Assembly (NCBI GenBank): GCA_000151295.1
Contig: GG745340.1
Location: forward strand, 508,003-562,018
Source: Allomyces macrogynus ATCC 38327
Taxonomy: Eukaryota; Blastocladiomycota; Blastocladiomycetes; Blastocladiales; Blastocladiaceae
Direction of reading: 5' to 3'
DNA: 54,016 nt
Part shown: in pieces, positions 1 to 10,353 of the stretch
How the letters are laid out: every line of letters starts with the position of its first letter
How positions within the stretch are numbered: the stretch's first letter is position 1
Made by a program: the position numbers and the translations under genes
The notes under the pieces: generated by a model
What the model was told of the DNA's origin: nothing
Database searches by the model: none
What the model saw: the letters and a program-made list of their open reading frames with translations, nothing else

Positions 1-19
1 CCCCCCCCCCCCCCCCCCC
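1..19. repeat. homopolymer C run at window edge
   Basis: Nineteen consecutive C residues open the window. They are followed by a short stretch ending in CAG at 30-32, after which the SEC63 frame is open. The run could be the pyrimidine tract of an intron acceptor, or a sequencing or assembly artefact at a contig edge. Confidence 0.6.
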
Positions 20-32
20 ACCAGATACGCAG

Positions 33-1903
33 TGCTCTCGGCCGGCTGGTCCGCCGTCGCCTTCCTCGTCCACATTATCGTGACCACGGAAATCGAGACG
101 CCGACCATCTGGGACCCGTGGGCGGTGCTCAACATTTCGCAATCGTCGACGACGGCCGACGTGAAGCGCGCCTACCGCAAGCTCTCGCTCATCCACCACC
201 CGGACAAGGTCGCCGACGACCTCAAGGAAAAGGCGAATGCCATCTTTGCCGATATTTCCAAGGCCTACAAGGTCCTGACCAATGCCGAGGCGCGCAAGGC
301 CTACGACGAGTACGGCCACCCGGACGGGAAACAAGCGTTTTCCATGGGCATTGCGCTGCCGACGTGGATCGTGGCCGCACACAACTCGCCCTACGTGCTG
401 CTCGGGTACGGCCTCGTCTTTGGCGTGCTCCTGCCGTGGCGTATCGGTCACTGGTGGTACTCGACGCGCAACTACACCAAGGATCGCGTGCTGTCGCGCA
501 CGATGGCCGCTTTTTTCAAGCGCATTCCGGAAGACGCCGGACTCAAGACGCTGCTCGCCGTCTTGTCGACCGCGCGCGAGTTTGAGGAGACCTATTTGCC
601 CGACACCAACGACAAGGGCAAGGCCGACGCCCTGGTCAAGTCCACCAAGGACCTGCAATTGGCCGTGTCGGTCGCACTCAAGGACCTCGGCGAAGACTTC
701 CCGTACCCGCCCGCCGTCACCTCGCGCCCGGCGGCCGCACACGCGCTGACCGTCCTTCTCGCGCACATGACGCGCACTGGCCGCACGCCGCGGTCGGCCG
801 ACGACGAGCAGACGATCGTACGCGCCGTGCACCTCTTGCAACGCGGGATCCTGCAAATCACGCTCGCGCGCGGGTGGCTGATCCCGTCGCTCTACACGAT
901 GGACGTGACGCAGCTTTTGGTGCAGGGCACGTGGCACACGGTCTCGCCAATGCTGCAGGTGCCGCATGTCACGGACGCGCACGTCAAGGCGCTCAAGTCG
1001 CTCGCGCCGCAGCCTGTCAAGTCGTTGCAGGACTTGGCCGAAATGGACGCGGATGCGCGTCGCAAAGTGTTCCGCGACCTGTCGGACGAGCAGGTCGAGG
1101 ATATGAACCGGTTCCTGACGGGGTTCCCACGGATCGTCTTGGAAAAACTCGATTTCCGCGTGCTCGGCGAACAGGCGATCACGCCCGGCGCCATGGTCAC
1201 GTGCACGATCCGTGTCCGGCTCGCGCCCATTTCCATTTCGCTCGCGCAGCTGAACGGCGAGTACGAGGCCAAGAAGGCGCGCCGCGCCGAGCGTGTCGCT
1301 GAAGCCAAGAAACTCGGACTCGCCAAGCCCCCGCGCGACCCGGAGGATGACGACGACGAGAACGACGAGGAGGACTTTGATGCGCTCGGTTTGGACGGCG
1401 AGGGCGACGGTGCGCGTGGGAAAGCCGTCAAGCTGGCCGAACTACCGAAACTCGCGCACTCCCCGCGGTTCCCGGCCAACAAGCGGCCGACGTGGTGGGT
1501 GTTCTTGGGCAACGTCGGGTCGAACCGCATCATCAATGCCGTCAAGGTCCCGGACTTGCGCGAAAAGAAAACGATCAAGATACAGTTCCAGGCGCCCAAC
1601 CAGGCGGGCGTGTTCCCGTTCTCCGTGTTCATCAAGTCGGACCACTGGGTCGGGTCGGATATGCGGCTCGATATTCAGATGAAGGTCGAGGAGTTGTCGA
1701 ACGAGGCGCGCGCGCGCGCCGCGGCGGCCGCAGCGGAACTCGAGGACGATATCTCGGACCCGGACGAGGATACGCTTGCTGGTCAAATGGCCGTGCTGCG
1801 TGGACAGCGCACGCGGCAGTCGAATGCGGGCGATGCTGCAGGGCAGGATGGCGCATCGTCATCATCCTCCTCGGAAGATGACTCGAGCAGTGATGAGGAG
1901 TAG
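33..1903 (+). CDS. SEC63: Sec63, ER translocon J-domain subunit (5' partial)
   Basis: Sec63 is the ER membrane protein whose lumenal J domain recruits BiP/Kar2 to the Sec61 translocon. The visible part is one exon of about 620 codons. It opens with a hydrophobic segment (TM2) and then a J domain with the HPD catalytic tripeptide near visible residue 57. Another membrane span follows (about residues 105-140), then a long Sec63/Brl-type region. The C-terminal tail is very acidic and Ser-rich (ends SSSSSSEDDSSSDEE), as in other Sec63 proteins, where CK2 phosphorylates it. A second acidic patch lies near residues 440-455. No ATG fits the start: the frame opens just after a CAG at 30-32, so this is taken as an internal exon with the first exon (TM1) outside the window. 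Stop TAG at 1901-1903. Family assignment is firm. Confidence 0.93.
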
Positions 1904-2349
1904 GTTGGTTGGTTGGTGGGGAAGGGAGGGGGGGCGGAAGGCTGGAGTGAACGTGCTGCGCGCCGGGGTCCGTCGTCGGCGTGCGTGCGGTGCTGCCGCC
2001 TTGATTTTGATCCCTTTTGTTGCCTGGATATATACGGTACACAACTATGTCGCGGAGGCCATGAAAGCGCATCGAGCACCAGCTGTTGACTGGCGGTTGA
2101 CTTGTCTCTTGTCATCGAGGGACTGCGTCGTGAGAAGACAGTGCGAGACGCGTCGACGCCTCCGTTTCTTCGCTGAAGTGCTCGGCCCCGGCTCTGTCAT
2201 TCCGCAACGGTCAGCAATAGGCCCACAACGACTCGCAGACTTCCGCGCAACCCGCTGCAAAAATCGCGTACTGCCTAGAAAAGCGTCGGATCCGACCCTG
2301 CTTTTACGTTGTCCGTGGTCGGTTGAGCGATGATCGACAGCCGTGCACC
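1904..2349. other. intergenic: SEC63 3' end and promoter of the first 7-helix gene
   Basis: About 450 bp with no supported gene. A GGTTGGTTGGTTGG stretch follows the SEC63 stop. A TATATACGGT element at 2029-2038 is a possible TATA box, but it lies some 320 bp before the next ATG. Nothing else was recognised. Confidence 0.5.
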
Positions 2350-3817
2350 ATGCGCTTCTCCGACATGGGTGCGGAGCTCGCAGCGTTTATACCCGGCACG
2401 GTGATCACGGTCGCTGCCTTGGCCCGGTCGCTCTACGTCGCCCATGAGCGCCGCTCGCTCATCAACCTCCTCGTCATCGGACAATGGCTCGCGTTTCTCT
2501 TTGGCGACGTGGCCGTGTGGATCGGTGATGCGACAGTGACGGTTCCCGGTGGCGAGCCTATTCCGAGACGCATCATGTTTCTCTCCAGCGACGCGGGCAC
2601 GGCCTTGTTCACCGTGAGCAACTTGCTCAAGATCCGAGTGCGTCATGGCCTGAACGGGAGTAGCGCTTCCTCGACGCTCATGACCCACTGCGACATCTTC
2701 AGATTTTTCGTGTCATTTACCCTCGCGTTCCGGCACGACTGGCGCCCTGCCTGGCCGCCTTGACCTGCGTGGTTTTTGTCGTGAGCTTAATCGATTACGT
2801 TGTCGCGCTCGCCACGACCGGGCGCACGACGTGGTCGCTTCTGTTGAAGATCATGCCGTTTGCGTGGGGGTCTGTTCGTCCGCTCCAATGCCTTAGCGTT
2901 GATGATACGCTCACACACTCGCGCTCGTTGGTAGGATCTTGCTCGACGTTATTATTTCGACGTGTCTCGTCTATATGGTCCTGCGAATCGATTGGGAGCT
3001 CGCCGCCGTGGGTGGGCGACCCGTCAGCACCGAGTTCAACGCAGACACGATCCACATCACGCTCCCAACGTGTACGGACCTGTTTTTGACCCTGAATGCC
3101 CTTGTGAGCAGCGATCTGAACGTGCTTTGATGAGATTTAGTTTCTCCACCCCGTGTGGACGTGCCGTTTGACCCCGGTCTCTTGGCCCCGTCATCAACCG
3201 TCTCACGTGGGTCGACCCTGTCCCGACCCACGACCACGATCTCACCACCGATCACCTTGTTGCCGCCAGCCACGCTCTCGCCCCTCGCCCTGCGAAACGA
3301 CCCAAGCCCACTTCCCGGCGCTTCTCCACCTGCGAAGTACACCCCCGACGACCCTCCACCATCGCGCACCTCCCGCGCCGCTGCCATATGGCGCTCCTTA
3401 CACCCCTGGTCGCGGCGCATTCTCGCGACACAACTCACCGCGGCCACCATGGCCGTCACCATGCTCGCCGTCTTTATCGCAACAGGCGGGGCCACGCCCG
3501 CGTCGAATGCGGCGGCCACAGTCACGCGCGCGTACGCGGCGCTCGGCATGGTGTTCTTGCACTCGACGATTGCGATCGCGCGCAACTCGTCGATGCGGCG
3601 GTCGGGCACGGTGTCGCCGGGCCGCTGTCTGAGTGCGGTGCCGTCGGTCGGATCGGGTGGGTTGATGACGATCGGGTCAAGGAAGGGGAGTAGAGTCGGG
3701 TTGGGGGCATTGAAGGCGGAGCCGGTGTGCGGTGCCGGGGTCGAGGTGGGGAGGAGAGGGTCCTTGGCGGTCACTGGGTATGTGGATGGACGGCGCGGCA
3801 GCGGCAGATCCCCGTGA
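2350..3817 (+). CDS. seven-helix membrane protein, tandem copy A
   Basis: Predicted joins are 2350-2637, 2703-2869, 2935-3071 and 3141-3817, giving about 422 aa. Introns are 65, 65 and 69 bp; donors are GTGCGT, GTCTGT and GTACGG. Start is the first in-frame ATG (MRFSDMGAEL). Seven hydrophobic helices can be drawn: three in exon 1, one in exon 2, one across the exon 2/3 join, and two near the C terminus around AVTMLAVFIATGG and YAALGMVFLHSTIAIA. A long Ser/Pro/Thr-rich loop separates helices 5 and 6. The next gene downstream has the same helix order, two matching intron positions and the shared blocks HAWSRRI and ALGMVFLHSTI, so the pair arose by tandem duplication. I do not recognise the family. 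The topology resembles a 7-TM receptor, but no receptor signature is visible. Exon 4 phase is the least certain join. Confidence 0.75.
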
Positions 3818-4121
3818 TTGGGCGGATGGGTCGCTGGAGCGAGCCGTATATAATAGCCTTTGTCAAGATTGATCCAGGCTACAGGAGGTTGATGGAGTTA
3901 GCGGGGTTCGATGAAATGACTGTGTTTGGCACGATCATTCAAGCAGTGATGTGGACAATGTTCGTGCACGCATCATTCGACATTTCGGCCACCGAAATGA
4001 CTTAGTAGTTGTTGCCGCAGCGTGAGCTCCCGGCACCATCCGCCAGCACTGTGAAGCGACTTGCTGCAATTCGGCCCCAGATTTTCCTCGAGACCTCTCT
4101 TTATTCTCCACCGGTGCAACC
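3818..4121. other. intergenic between tandem 7-helix genes, with TATA-like element
   Basis: About 300 bp. TATATAA at 3847-3853 is the only core-promoter-like motif. It lies about 270 bp upstream of the copy B ATG, which would imply a long 5' leader. The segment 3855-4005 keeps an open frame, but it shows no similarity to the neighbours and is not called as a gene. Confidence 0.45.
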
Positions 4122-5588
4122 ATGGCCACGGCCGCTCCCAGATCTGCAATCTACTGGCACGCCAACCAACAAGTACCAGTCATTCCCGGCACTTTGATCA
4201 CGCTGGTCGCGCTCCCGCACGCAATACGCGTCTATTACGGAAAAAAATCGCCCATCAACTTTCTCGTCGTCCTGCAATGGCTCTTGTTCTTCACGGGCGA
4301 CGCGGCCATGTGGGTTGGCATCTTTTGGGCAGAAGTGAACGCGCCGGACCCGCTCTACCTGTTCCGCAAAGTTCATTTCCTGGCCACCGAGTGCGGGACG
4401 GTGGTTATGACCGTGTGCGGTCTGTTTAAGATGAGGGTGCGCTGCTCCCATACTCGGATGTATGTGCGATCGAAGTTCTGACGTGTTCATTTGCAAGCAA
4501 GATCTTCAAAGCACTCTACCCGCGCGTGCCCGAACGCCTCCCGCTCGCATTGGCCGCCGTGACCGTCATCATCTTTATCGTGTCCGCGTCCGACTACATT
4601 TACGGCATCGCCGTGGGCTACTTGACGCCGTTCATTGTGCTCCGCACGCTGCCATTTGTGTGGGCGTACGTTTCAATTCCTTACATGCAGATTATGGCGC
4701 TTGGATTGTGCTGAAATCAGTTTATTCGCGGTAGACTCGCGCTCGACACGGTCGTTTCGGCCTCTCTCATTGCGACTGTCGTCTCGATCGACTTCCAGTT
4801 TGCCGCTGCCACCACTGCGACCCCTAACACCGACCCTGCAATTCGCGAAACTGATACGGGCGCGATTCAAATCCACGTTACGGGTTCGTCTTGGTCTCTT
4901 TCGATTGGTTGAACAGGCCATTGACCGCGCACCCTCCGCTTCTCCAGTCTCAGAGCCCGCCCTGAACGACCACGCCGGCGACGCGACGGACGGCATGCAG
5001 CCACGGTCCAGCAACTTGTCCAAGCCCGACCTCCCTACCGCGGCATCCGCCGCATCTCGCTCGACGCTACCCCTTGCCACAAGCGCGACCACCTCTTCAC
5101 GCCACGCCACCCTCCCGCTCGCGGGCAGCGGCACCGGAGACCGCCCACTTCCGTCAACGTCCTGGCCACGCCGCGCACTCACGCAATGGCGCGCGATGCA
5201 CGCATGGTCGCGACGTATCATCTGCACACAATCGCTGGCGGTGACCATCGCCGTGACCGTCCAGATCGCGTTCCTCGCGCTCGCGGGGACTCCCGCCGTG
5301 GCCAACGCGTCGGCGTCGGTCGTGCGCGCGTACAGCGCACTGGGGATGGTGTTTCTGCATTCGACAATTTTGTTGGCGATGAGGACGCGGAAGGGGCGCG
5401 GGAGGCGTAAGGGGACGAAACGAGTGGGCGGTGGAGGAGGGCCAGTTGCGTTGGGGTCGATGGGAGAGCTGGGTGGTGGGCGGAAGGAAGAGTTGCGGCC
5501 GGGGAGTCTTGGCGCGACGGCGACGTCGTTGCCATCGATGGAACTGTTGCGGCATCCGGAGGCGCTGGCGGGTGGAGAAGGAGACTGA
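4122..5588 (+). CDS. seven-helix membrane protein, tandem copy B
   Basis: Paralogue of the gene just upstream. Predicted exons are 4122-4436, 4502-4665, 4735-4883 and 4948-5588, about 422 aa, the same total as copy A. Donors are GTGCGC, GTACGT and GTTCGT; introns are 65, 69 and 64 bp. A shorter alternative for the last intron (4877-4916, 40 bp) also keeps frame. Start context is CAACCATGG. Helices 1-3 lie in exon 1 (IPGTLITLVAL, NFLVVLQWLLFFTGDAAMW, CGTVVMTVCGLF), helix 4 in exon 2, helix 5 spans the exon 2/3 join, and helices 6-7 are at the C terminus (LAVTIAVTVQIAFLAL, SALGMVFLHSTILLAM). The Ser/Thr/Pro-rich loop between helices 5 and 6 is not conserved in sequence with copy A. The tail is basic and then Gly-rich. 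Unknown family; a small-molecule receptor, channel or transporter all remain possible. Confidence 0.75.
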
Positions 5589-5836
5589 TGGCGAGGTCTA
5601 CTGAACGCGACGGCCGTGGTCAAGGAAATAGATTCATAGTAGGCGTGTATTTCGCGTTCATATACAGGGGCGCAAGGCGCTCTTGCGGGGCACGCAAATT
5701 CGGTGGGTAACAACAAACAGGACACAAAAGCAACCAAGCAAAAAACCTTCAGCAACAAACCTTCATACAGTTCCACATTCTTGTTTGGAAAATCCTCGCC
5801 GCGCCATCTCACGCGCGACGGTAGGGCGAGCGCACG

Positions 5837-7796
5837 TCAACTCGCAACGTTCGGCACGTCTGCGCCCTTACTCGGCGACTCGGGCGCCGAGTTCGGGACG
5901 ACCGGTGCCGACGCGACCGCAACGTGCGGCTCGCTCGACGCTGGCGTGCCGTCGACCATGTTCTTGACAAACTGCGGCACAGGCACGAGCCCGGGGCACA
6001 CCTTGATGTCGTCGTCGTCGCTCTTGGCGGTCGACCGTTGGCGCAGTTCAGAGTCCTTGGTCGCAGCGGACACGGGTGCCGGCATGGGCGAGACGGCGGT
6101 CGAGTTGGGCGCAGTCGCCAAGTCGACGACCTTGGACTTGAACTCGTCCTCGAGCTTTTGCAGATCCGTCAGGTACCGCTTCGAGAAGACGTTGATGTAG
6201 AAATTTGCACCATTCCCTGGACGTCTCCAAGTTAGTCTCCATCGACCTTGCCGCGACCGTAGGAAAGTGACAACGTACAGATACTCGCCGAGAGAATGAA
6301 CGCGAGGAACAGCATGTTCGCAATCTGCGACCGCGCAAACACGTAGCTCGGCAGCACCGTGACCATCGAGTAAACAAACTGCAGCAGCATGAACGTGACG
6401 AGTCGGTGTTGGTCGCCGAATACGCCCATGGCTTTCCCAATCGCGCCCTGGTCCTGCAACAACCACGTGAATGACGTCGCATAGCCCTGCTTGTAGACCT
6501 TGTCGCGGCGACGGTGCAGGATAAGAACGTAGTAGGCCACTTGCCAGACCAGGTAGACGATCGTCGACCCGACCAGCGCCTCGGTCATGGACATGGCGGG
6601 CAAAGGTTCCGTGCGCGGCGGCGCGCCGGGGTAACCGCCATAGTACGGGCTTGCCGCAGTTGATGCGGTCGTGTCGAGCCAGCGCAGCGCCATGAGGGTC
6701 ACGGGCGGCGAAAGGTGGATGAAGACGGACGTCATCTTGTCGAGTGAGTGAAAGACCATCGAGTTGCGCTGTAGTTGAGCGAACCAAGCGGTCAGTTTCG
6801 GCCACACTCTCCAAATTGCGAAAGCAGCATCTCCCTCGACGTACCCACGTTACAATTGCCCACGCGAGCGGCCCGTGCGCACACGCAAATAGGACGTTGA
6901 ACAACGTCGCCGACGACGGCATGACGAGCAAGAAGACGAGCAGCATCGAGTTGATCAGGTAGCAGAAGTCGGCCAAAAAATAGTGCCAGCGCTTGCGGCG
7001 GTAGGACCCCCACCGGATGCCGAGCAGGATCACGGCCTTAATCGTGTACCAGACGGGCACGGATCGCGGGTACAGGCCCAGCAGTGCCGCCGTCAGCCAC
7101 AGGTCGGTCGCACCAAAGAAGAAGGCGATCTTGTCGCGCCTGCGCGTCACATGCGGGTTGCGCAGCTTGTCTTCGAGAATCACCCACGACTTGACGAGCT
7201 GCGACGCGACTTTGTCCCGGAGGCGCTCGCGTTTCTGTGCAACGGACCAGGGACATGATCAGGCCACACCAAATCATCGCACCAAATGAGCATGCCAAGG
7301 GCGCACGTACCCGGCGCGACCGACTCGACCGGTCATTCGGCGACGCCTGGATATCCTCGTCGAGCCGTTCCACGGCGCCCGTTGCGTCGCGCAGGATGCG
7401 CTTGGCCTCGTCGAGCCATCCGGACCCGAGCAAGTCGTAAATCGACGAGTCCTCGACATCGAGCCAGAAATCAAACTCGAGGTCCGAATACAGGTCCTGG
7501 TCCTCGGTCAAGGGCTCGTCGTCCGACAAGAACCCTGCCGACGTGGCCGGGCTCGTTGGGCCCGACGCCACCTTGTTGCGCGGAACCGCCGTGTCAAGGA
7601 AGAGGGCCGCGGCGTGCGCGCGTGCGGCCGCATCGGCAGCGGGGTTGGTCGTCGATGCCGACCCGTTCGCCGCAGGCGTCGCGGTTGCGGCAGCGGTGGC
7701 GGCGGCAGCGGGAGCAGCAGTCGTGGCGTCGTTGCCCGCCGTGGGCGCCGTCGCGGCGTGCGGCTTTCGGTGCAGCAGGTTGTCGACCAGCGTCAT
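5837..7796 (-). CDS. GPC1: glycerophosphocholine acyltransferase (Gpc1 / DUF2838 family)
   Basis: Gpc1 enzymes acylate glycerophosphocholine with acyl-CoA to give lysophosphatidylcholine, in an ER phosphatidylcholine remodelling route. Exons on the minus strand are 7796-7311, 7234-6845, 6768-6279 and 6216-5837 (581 aa). Introns of 76, 76 and 62 bp all begin GTACGT. Family blocks are intact once joined: RRRDKIAFFFGATDLW, HYFLADFCYLIN, GPLAWAI, then RNSMVFHSLDKMTSVFIH created exactly at the exon 2/3 join, and WNGANFYINVFSKRY created at the exon 3/4 join. About eight membrane helices lie in the middle. The N-terminal 150 residues are Ala/Thr-rich then acidic, and the C-terminal 100 are polar; both tails are probably cytosolic and disordered. 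Start is the first ATG of the open first exon. Family assignment is strong; substrate is inferred from the family. Confidence 0.9.
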
Positions 7797-8364
7797 GGTC
7801 GTAGATTGGTTGATTGGTTGTTGCTTTGGCGAGGTCGCAACTGAGAGAAGCAGCGATGCGACTTGGCGGCGGCTGGTTTATCGGCGGATTTCCTTGCTGC
7901 GAACAGACGGTTCGCGCAAATAGGTTTTCTCGTTCACGTTTTCCACGTTGGTTGGATTGCTCTTCGGCCGTGCGGGCACGGTCGATGCGTGCGGTCGCGT
8001 CGAGGATAGCGGTGCAGGTGCAGTCGGCCAAGTACGTTGTAGGAACGTTGGAGGAGTGGGCACCCCAAGATGGGTGCACGAAGGCAGAGAGAAGAGGCTG
8101 CTCGCGAGCACACCTTGCCCGATTCTCGCGGTCCCAGCTCTCGCTCATTGACAAAATGATGCTGCCGGGGACTGTGTTGTTCTTTGCCGAGGCGGCGCAA
8201 GAGGCGCCAGGGACGCGCTCGAGGCCCTGGGCGCCTGAAAGTGCCGTGATCCAGCAATCGTCTGTAATAATTTCCATGCCAGGGACGTAAAAACAAAATC
8301 GACCAACAACCATACCAAAAGTAAATACGGACGCGCCCAGCGCGCCCGCACTCGGCCTGCTCAC
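7797..8364. other. intergenic between GPC1 start and mucin-like gene end
   Basis: Some 570 bp upstream of GPC1 and downstream of the mucin-like gene, both on the minus strand. Several overlapping open frames exist on both strands, but none shows domain-like sequence or a consistent codon pattern. No TATA box was seen. Confidence 0.5.
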
Positions 8365-9612
8365 CTAGTAGTACCCCGACCCGGGCGCCTGCGGCGGCAT
8401 CTGAGGTGCGCCGTACCCGCTCCCGCTACCGGTGCCCTTGCTCGGCGGCTGCATCGGTCCCGTCGGGTACCCGCCGCTGTTCCCGCCCTCAGCGGGCGTC
8501 GTGGGCTTGGGCTGCATCGTAGAGTGCTTCTTCTTCATCGGGTGTGTCATGGTCGGCGACCCGCCGCCGTTACTCTGGTCGGAGGGCGGCATCGGCTTGG
8601 TCGGGTACGAGCCCCCACCGTTCACGGGCACCGTCGGCTTGGGCATCGTCGGATCCCCGTTGCCGCTGTTCCCGCCATCGGCGAGCACGGTCGTCGTGGC
8701 GGGCGGCGGCGCGGGCGCAGTGATCGTCGTCGTACACGGCTCCGACGACCGCGCGATTTCGGTCGCGGTCGGCGACGGCGGCGGCGGCGTGACCACGACC
8801 GTCGTGCACGGTTCCGTCTTGCGCGCGATTTCCGTGGCCGTCGGCAACGGCGGTGGGACCGGCACCTCCTCCCACTCTTCGCACTCCATGTCGTCCCCAG
8901 GCTGGTGCGACCCGTCGCTCCCGTTCTTCGGGTCCTCCTGCGACGGCGGGACGGGGGTTGCCGTGCACGCCGCGGTGACCGTGACCGTCGCCGTCTTGTC
9001 GACCGTCGCCGTTTTCTCGATCGTCTGCATTTCCGTCTTGGTCAGTTCCAACGTCTTGGTCAGTTCGACCGTCTGCATCTCTGTCTTGGTCTTTTCGACG
9101 GTCGCCGTCATCGTCATGGTCATGGTCGTTTCGACCGTTGCCACTTTGGTCTTGGTCAGCGTGCAGGTCGTGCTCGAGACGACTGTCGACGTGGCCACAA
9201 TCGTTTTGGTCACAGTCATCGGCGCTCCGCAGTTGCCGCCCGACGACCCGCCGTCGGCCGGGTCCTGCGTGGATCCGGGGCCCGGGTACTCGTTGCGCGT
9301 CGCTGCGTAGATGTTGTCGGCCGCGACGGTCGTTGCAGAAACAGGCCACGCCGAGTCGGCCGCGACGGTGGTCGCGGTGGGGATCAGATCGGCTGCGAGG
9401 GTCGTGGTCGCGTTGTCGACAGCCAGCGTCGTTGAGTCGGTTGGGACGGTCGAGGCCGGGAGCGCGTTATCGGTCGCCGACTTGGTCGTCGTACTCGTCA
9501 CCGCGGTCAGCGACGCGGGTGGCACAGTCGGCGTGCCGTAACTCGCGTCACCCGCGACGCCGTGCGCGTTGAAGAGCACAGCGGCCGCAGCGAGAAGGGT
9601 CAGGACTTTCAT
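8365..9612 (-). CDS. secreted Thr/Pro-rich mucin-like protein with degenerate repeats
   Basis: A single-exon protein of 415 aa. The N terminus is a clear signal peptide (basic M-K, Leu/Ala core, likely cleavage after about residue 21 at GVAG). The mature part is dominated by Thr, Val, Ala and Pro. Residues of about 135-215 form degenerate heptad-like units of the type T-V-E-K-T or E-L-T-K-T with MQT spacers. Two longer units follow, each P-T-A-T-E-I-A-R-x-x-E-P-C-T-T followed by a Pro run. The C-terminal third is Gly/Pro/Asn-rich and ends GSGYY without an obvious GPI signal. Such proteins are expected to be heavily O-glycosylated and placed in the cell wall or outside the cell; no enzymatic domain is visible. 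ATG at 9612 is the first in frame, with a TATA element about 155 bp upstream. Confidence 0.8.
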   Translation of the reverse strand: MKVLTLLAAAAVLFNAHGVAGDASYGTPTVPPASLTAVTSTTTKSATDNALPASTVPTDSTTLAVDNATTTLAADLIPTATTVAADSAWPVSATTVAADNIYAATRNEYPGPGSTQDPADGGSSGGNCGAPMTVTKTIVATSTVVSSTTCTLTKTKVATVETTMTMTMTATVEKTKTEMQTVELTKTLELTKTEMQTIEKTATVDKTATVTVTAACTATPVPPSQEDPKNGSDGSHQPGDDMECEEWEEVPVPPPLPTATEIARKTEPCTTVVVTPPPPSPTATEIARSSEPCTTTITAPAPPPATTTVLADGGNSGNGDPTMPKPTVPVNGGGSYPTKPMPPSDQSNGGGSPTMTHPMKKKHSTMQPKPTTPAEGGNSGGYPTGPMQPPSKGTGSGSGYGAPQMPPQAPGSGYY

Positions 9613-10353
9613 GGTCGTCTAGATTGGGATCGAGTGCCGACACGGTCGAGCGGCCGGGTGGAGAACGTGGAGAACCGGCGCGCGAGGGTAGAGAGAGCGC
9701 TTGGAGGGCGGGGAGAGTTCGACAGGAGAGGTTGGTAGCGGCGGGTTCGCGGGCCCTTCGCGCTATATACCACCGCGGTCCACTGGTTCCTCACGCTGGA
9801 TGGCAGCCGAAAATTCATGATAAGGACGCCGTCACCGCAAGCGATTCATGGTCAGGTATCATGTCGCTGGTCCGCTGGCTTGGTTCGCAGGCAAGCAGGG
9901 AGCAGGTTCGGGAGCAGGTCGCGACCGCGGTGAGGGCCAAATGCTTGCGGAATCGCTCGCCGTACATGAATGCGACGCCATGGCCCACGCTGCAGCAAGT
10001 TGGTGGTGGTCGGTGAGTGTGTGGTCGGTCGGTCATGGTTGTCGCGGGTTGCAGGCAGGTTGAATCGTTGGTGAAGAAATCGCGAACAGTTCATGTGCCA
10101 CCCCCGCAAAATCATGACCGCCATGATCATGATCATGGCACCAGCCTATGAGCCGTGCAACACTCCGTCTCGTCTCGCCAATGGCTCTTATTGACAAAGA
10201 TGCGACGAGGGAGGAGGTGGATACTGGAGAGGAACAATAATGGATTCATATTTGGCTATCCCACCAACACTGACGCGCCCGGCGCGCCATCCCGTCCGCC
10301 GTTCTTGAGTTTGCACGCAGCACCGCTCGCGTGCCGCGGCCGGCCGGCTGGCC
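9613..10353. other. intergenic: promoter of mucin-like gene and 3' flank of next gene
   Basis: About 740 bp. It holds the mucin promoter noted separately, G/T-rich stretches near 10000-10050 (TGGTGGTGGTCGG and GGTCGGTCGGTC), and a short palindromic ATCATGATCATGAT near 10122-10138. No supported gene. Confidence 0.45.
9764..9769 (-). promoter_or_regulatory. TATA box of the mucin-like gene
   Basis: TATATA read on the minus strand, in a GC-rich setting, about 155 bp upstream of the ATG at 9612. Position and context fit a core promoter element. Confidence 0.5.

Noticed and set aside
8432..9435. 292- and 303-codon plus-strand frames opposite the mucin-like gene
   Set aside because: They mirror the repeats of the minus-strand gene, which has a signal peptide, a proper ATG and a TATA box.
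10122..10138. ATCATGATCATGAT palindrome as an operator
   Set aside because: A single short palindrome far from any start codon with no known factor; could be chance.
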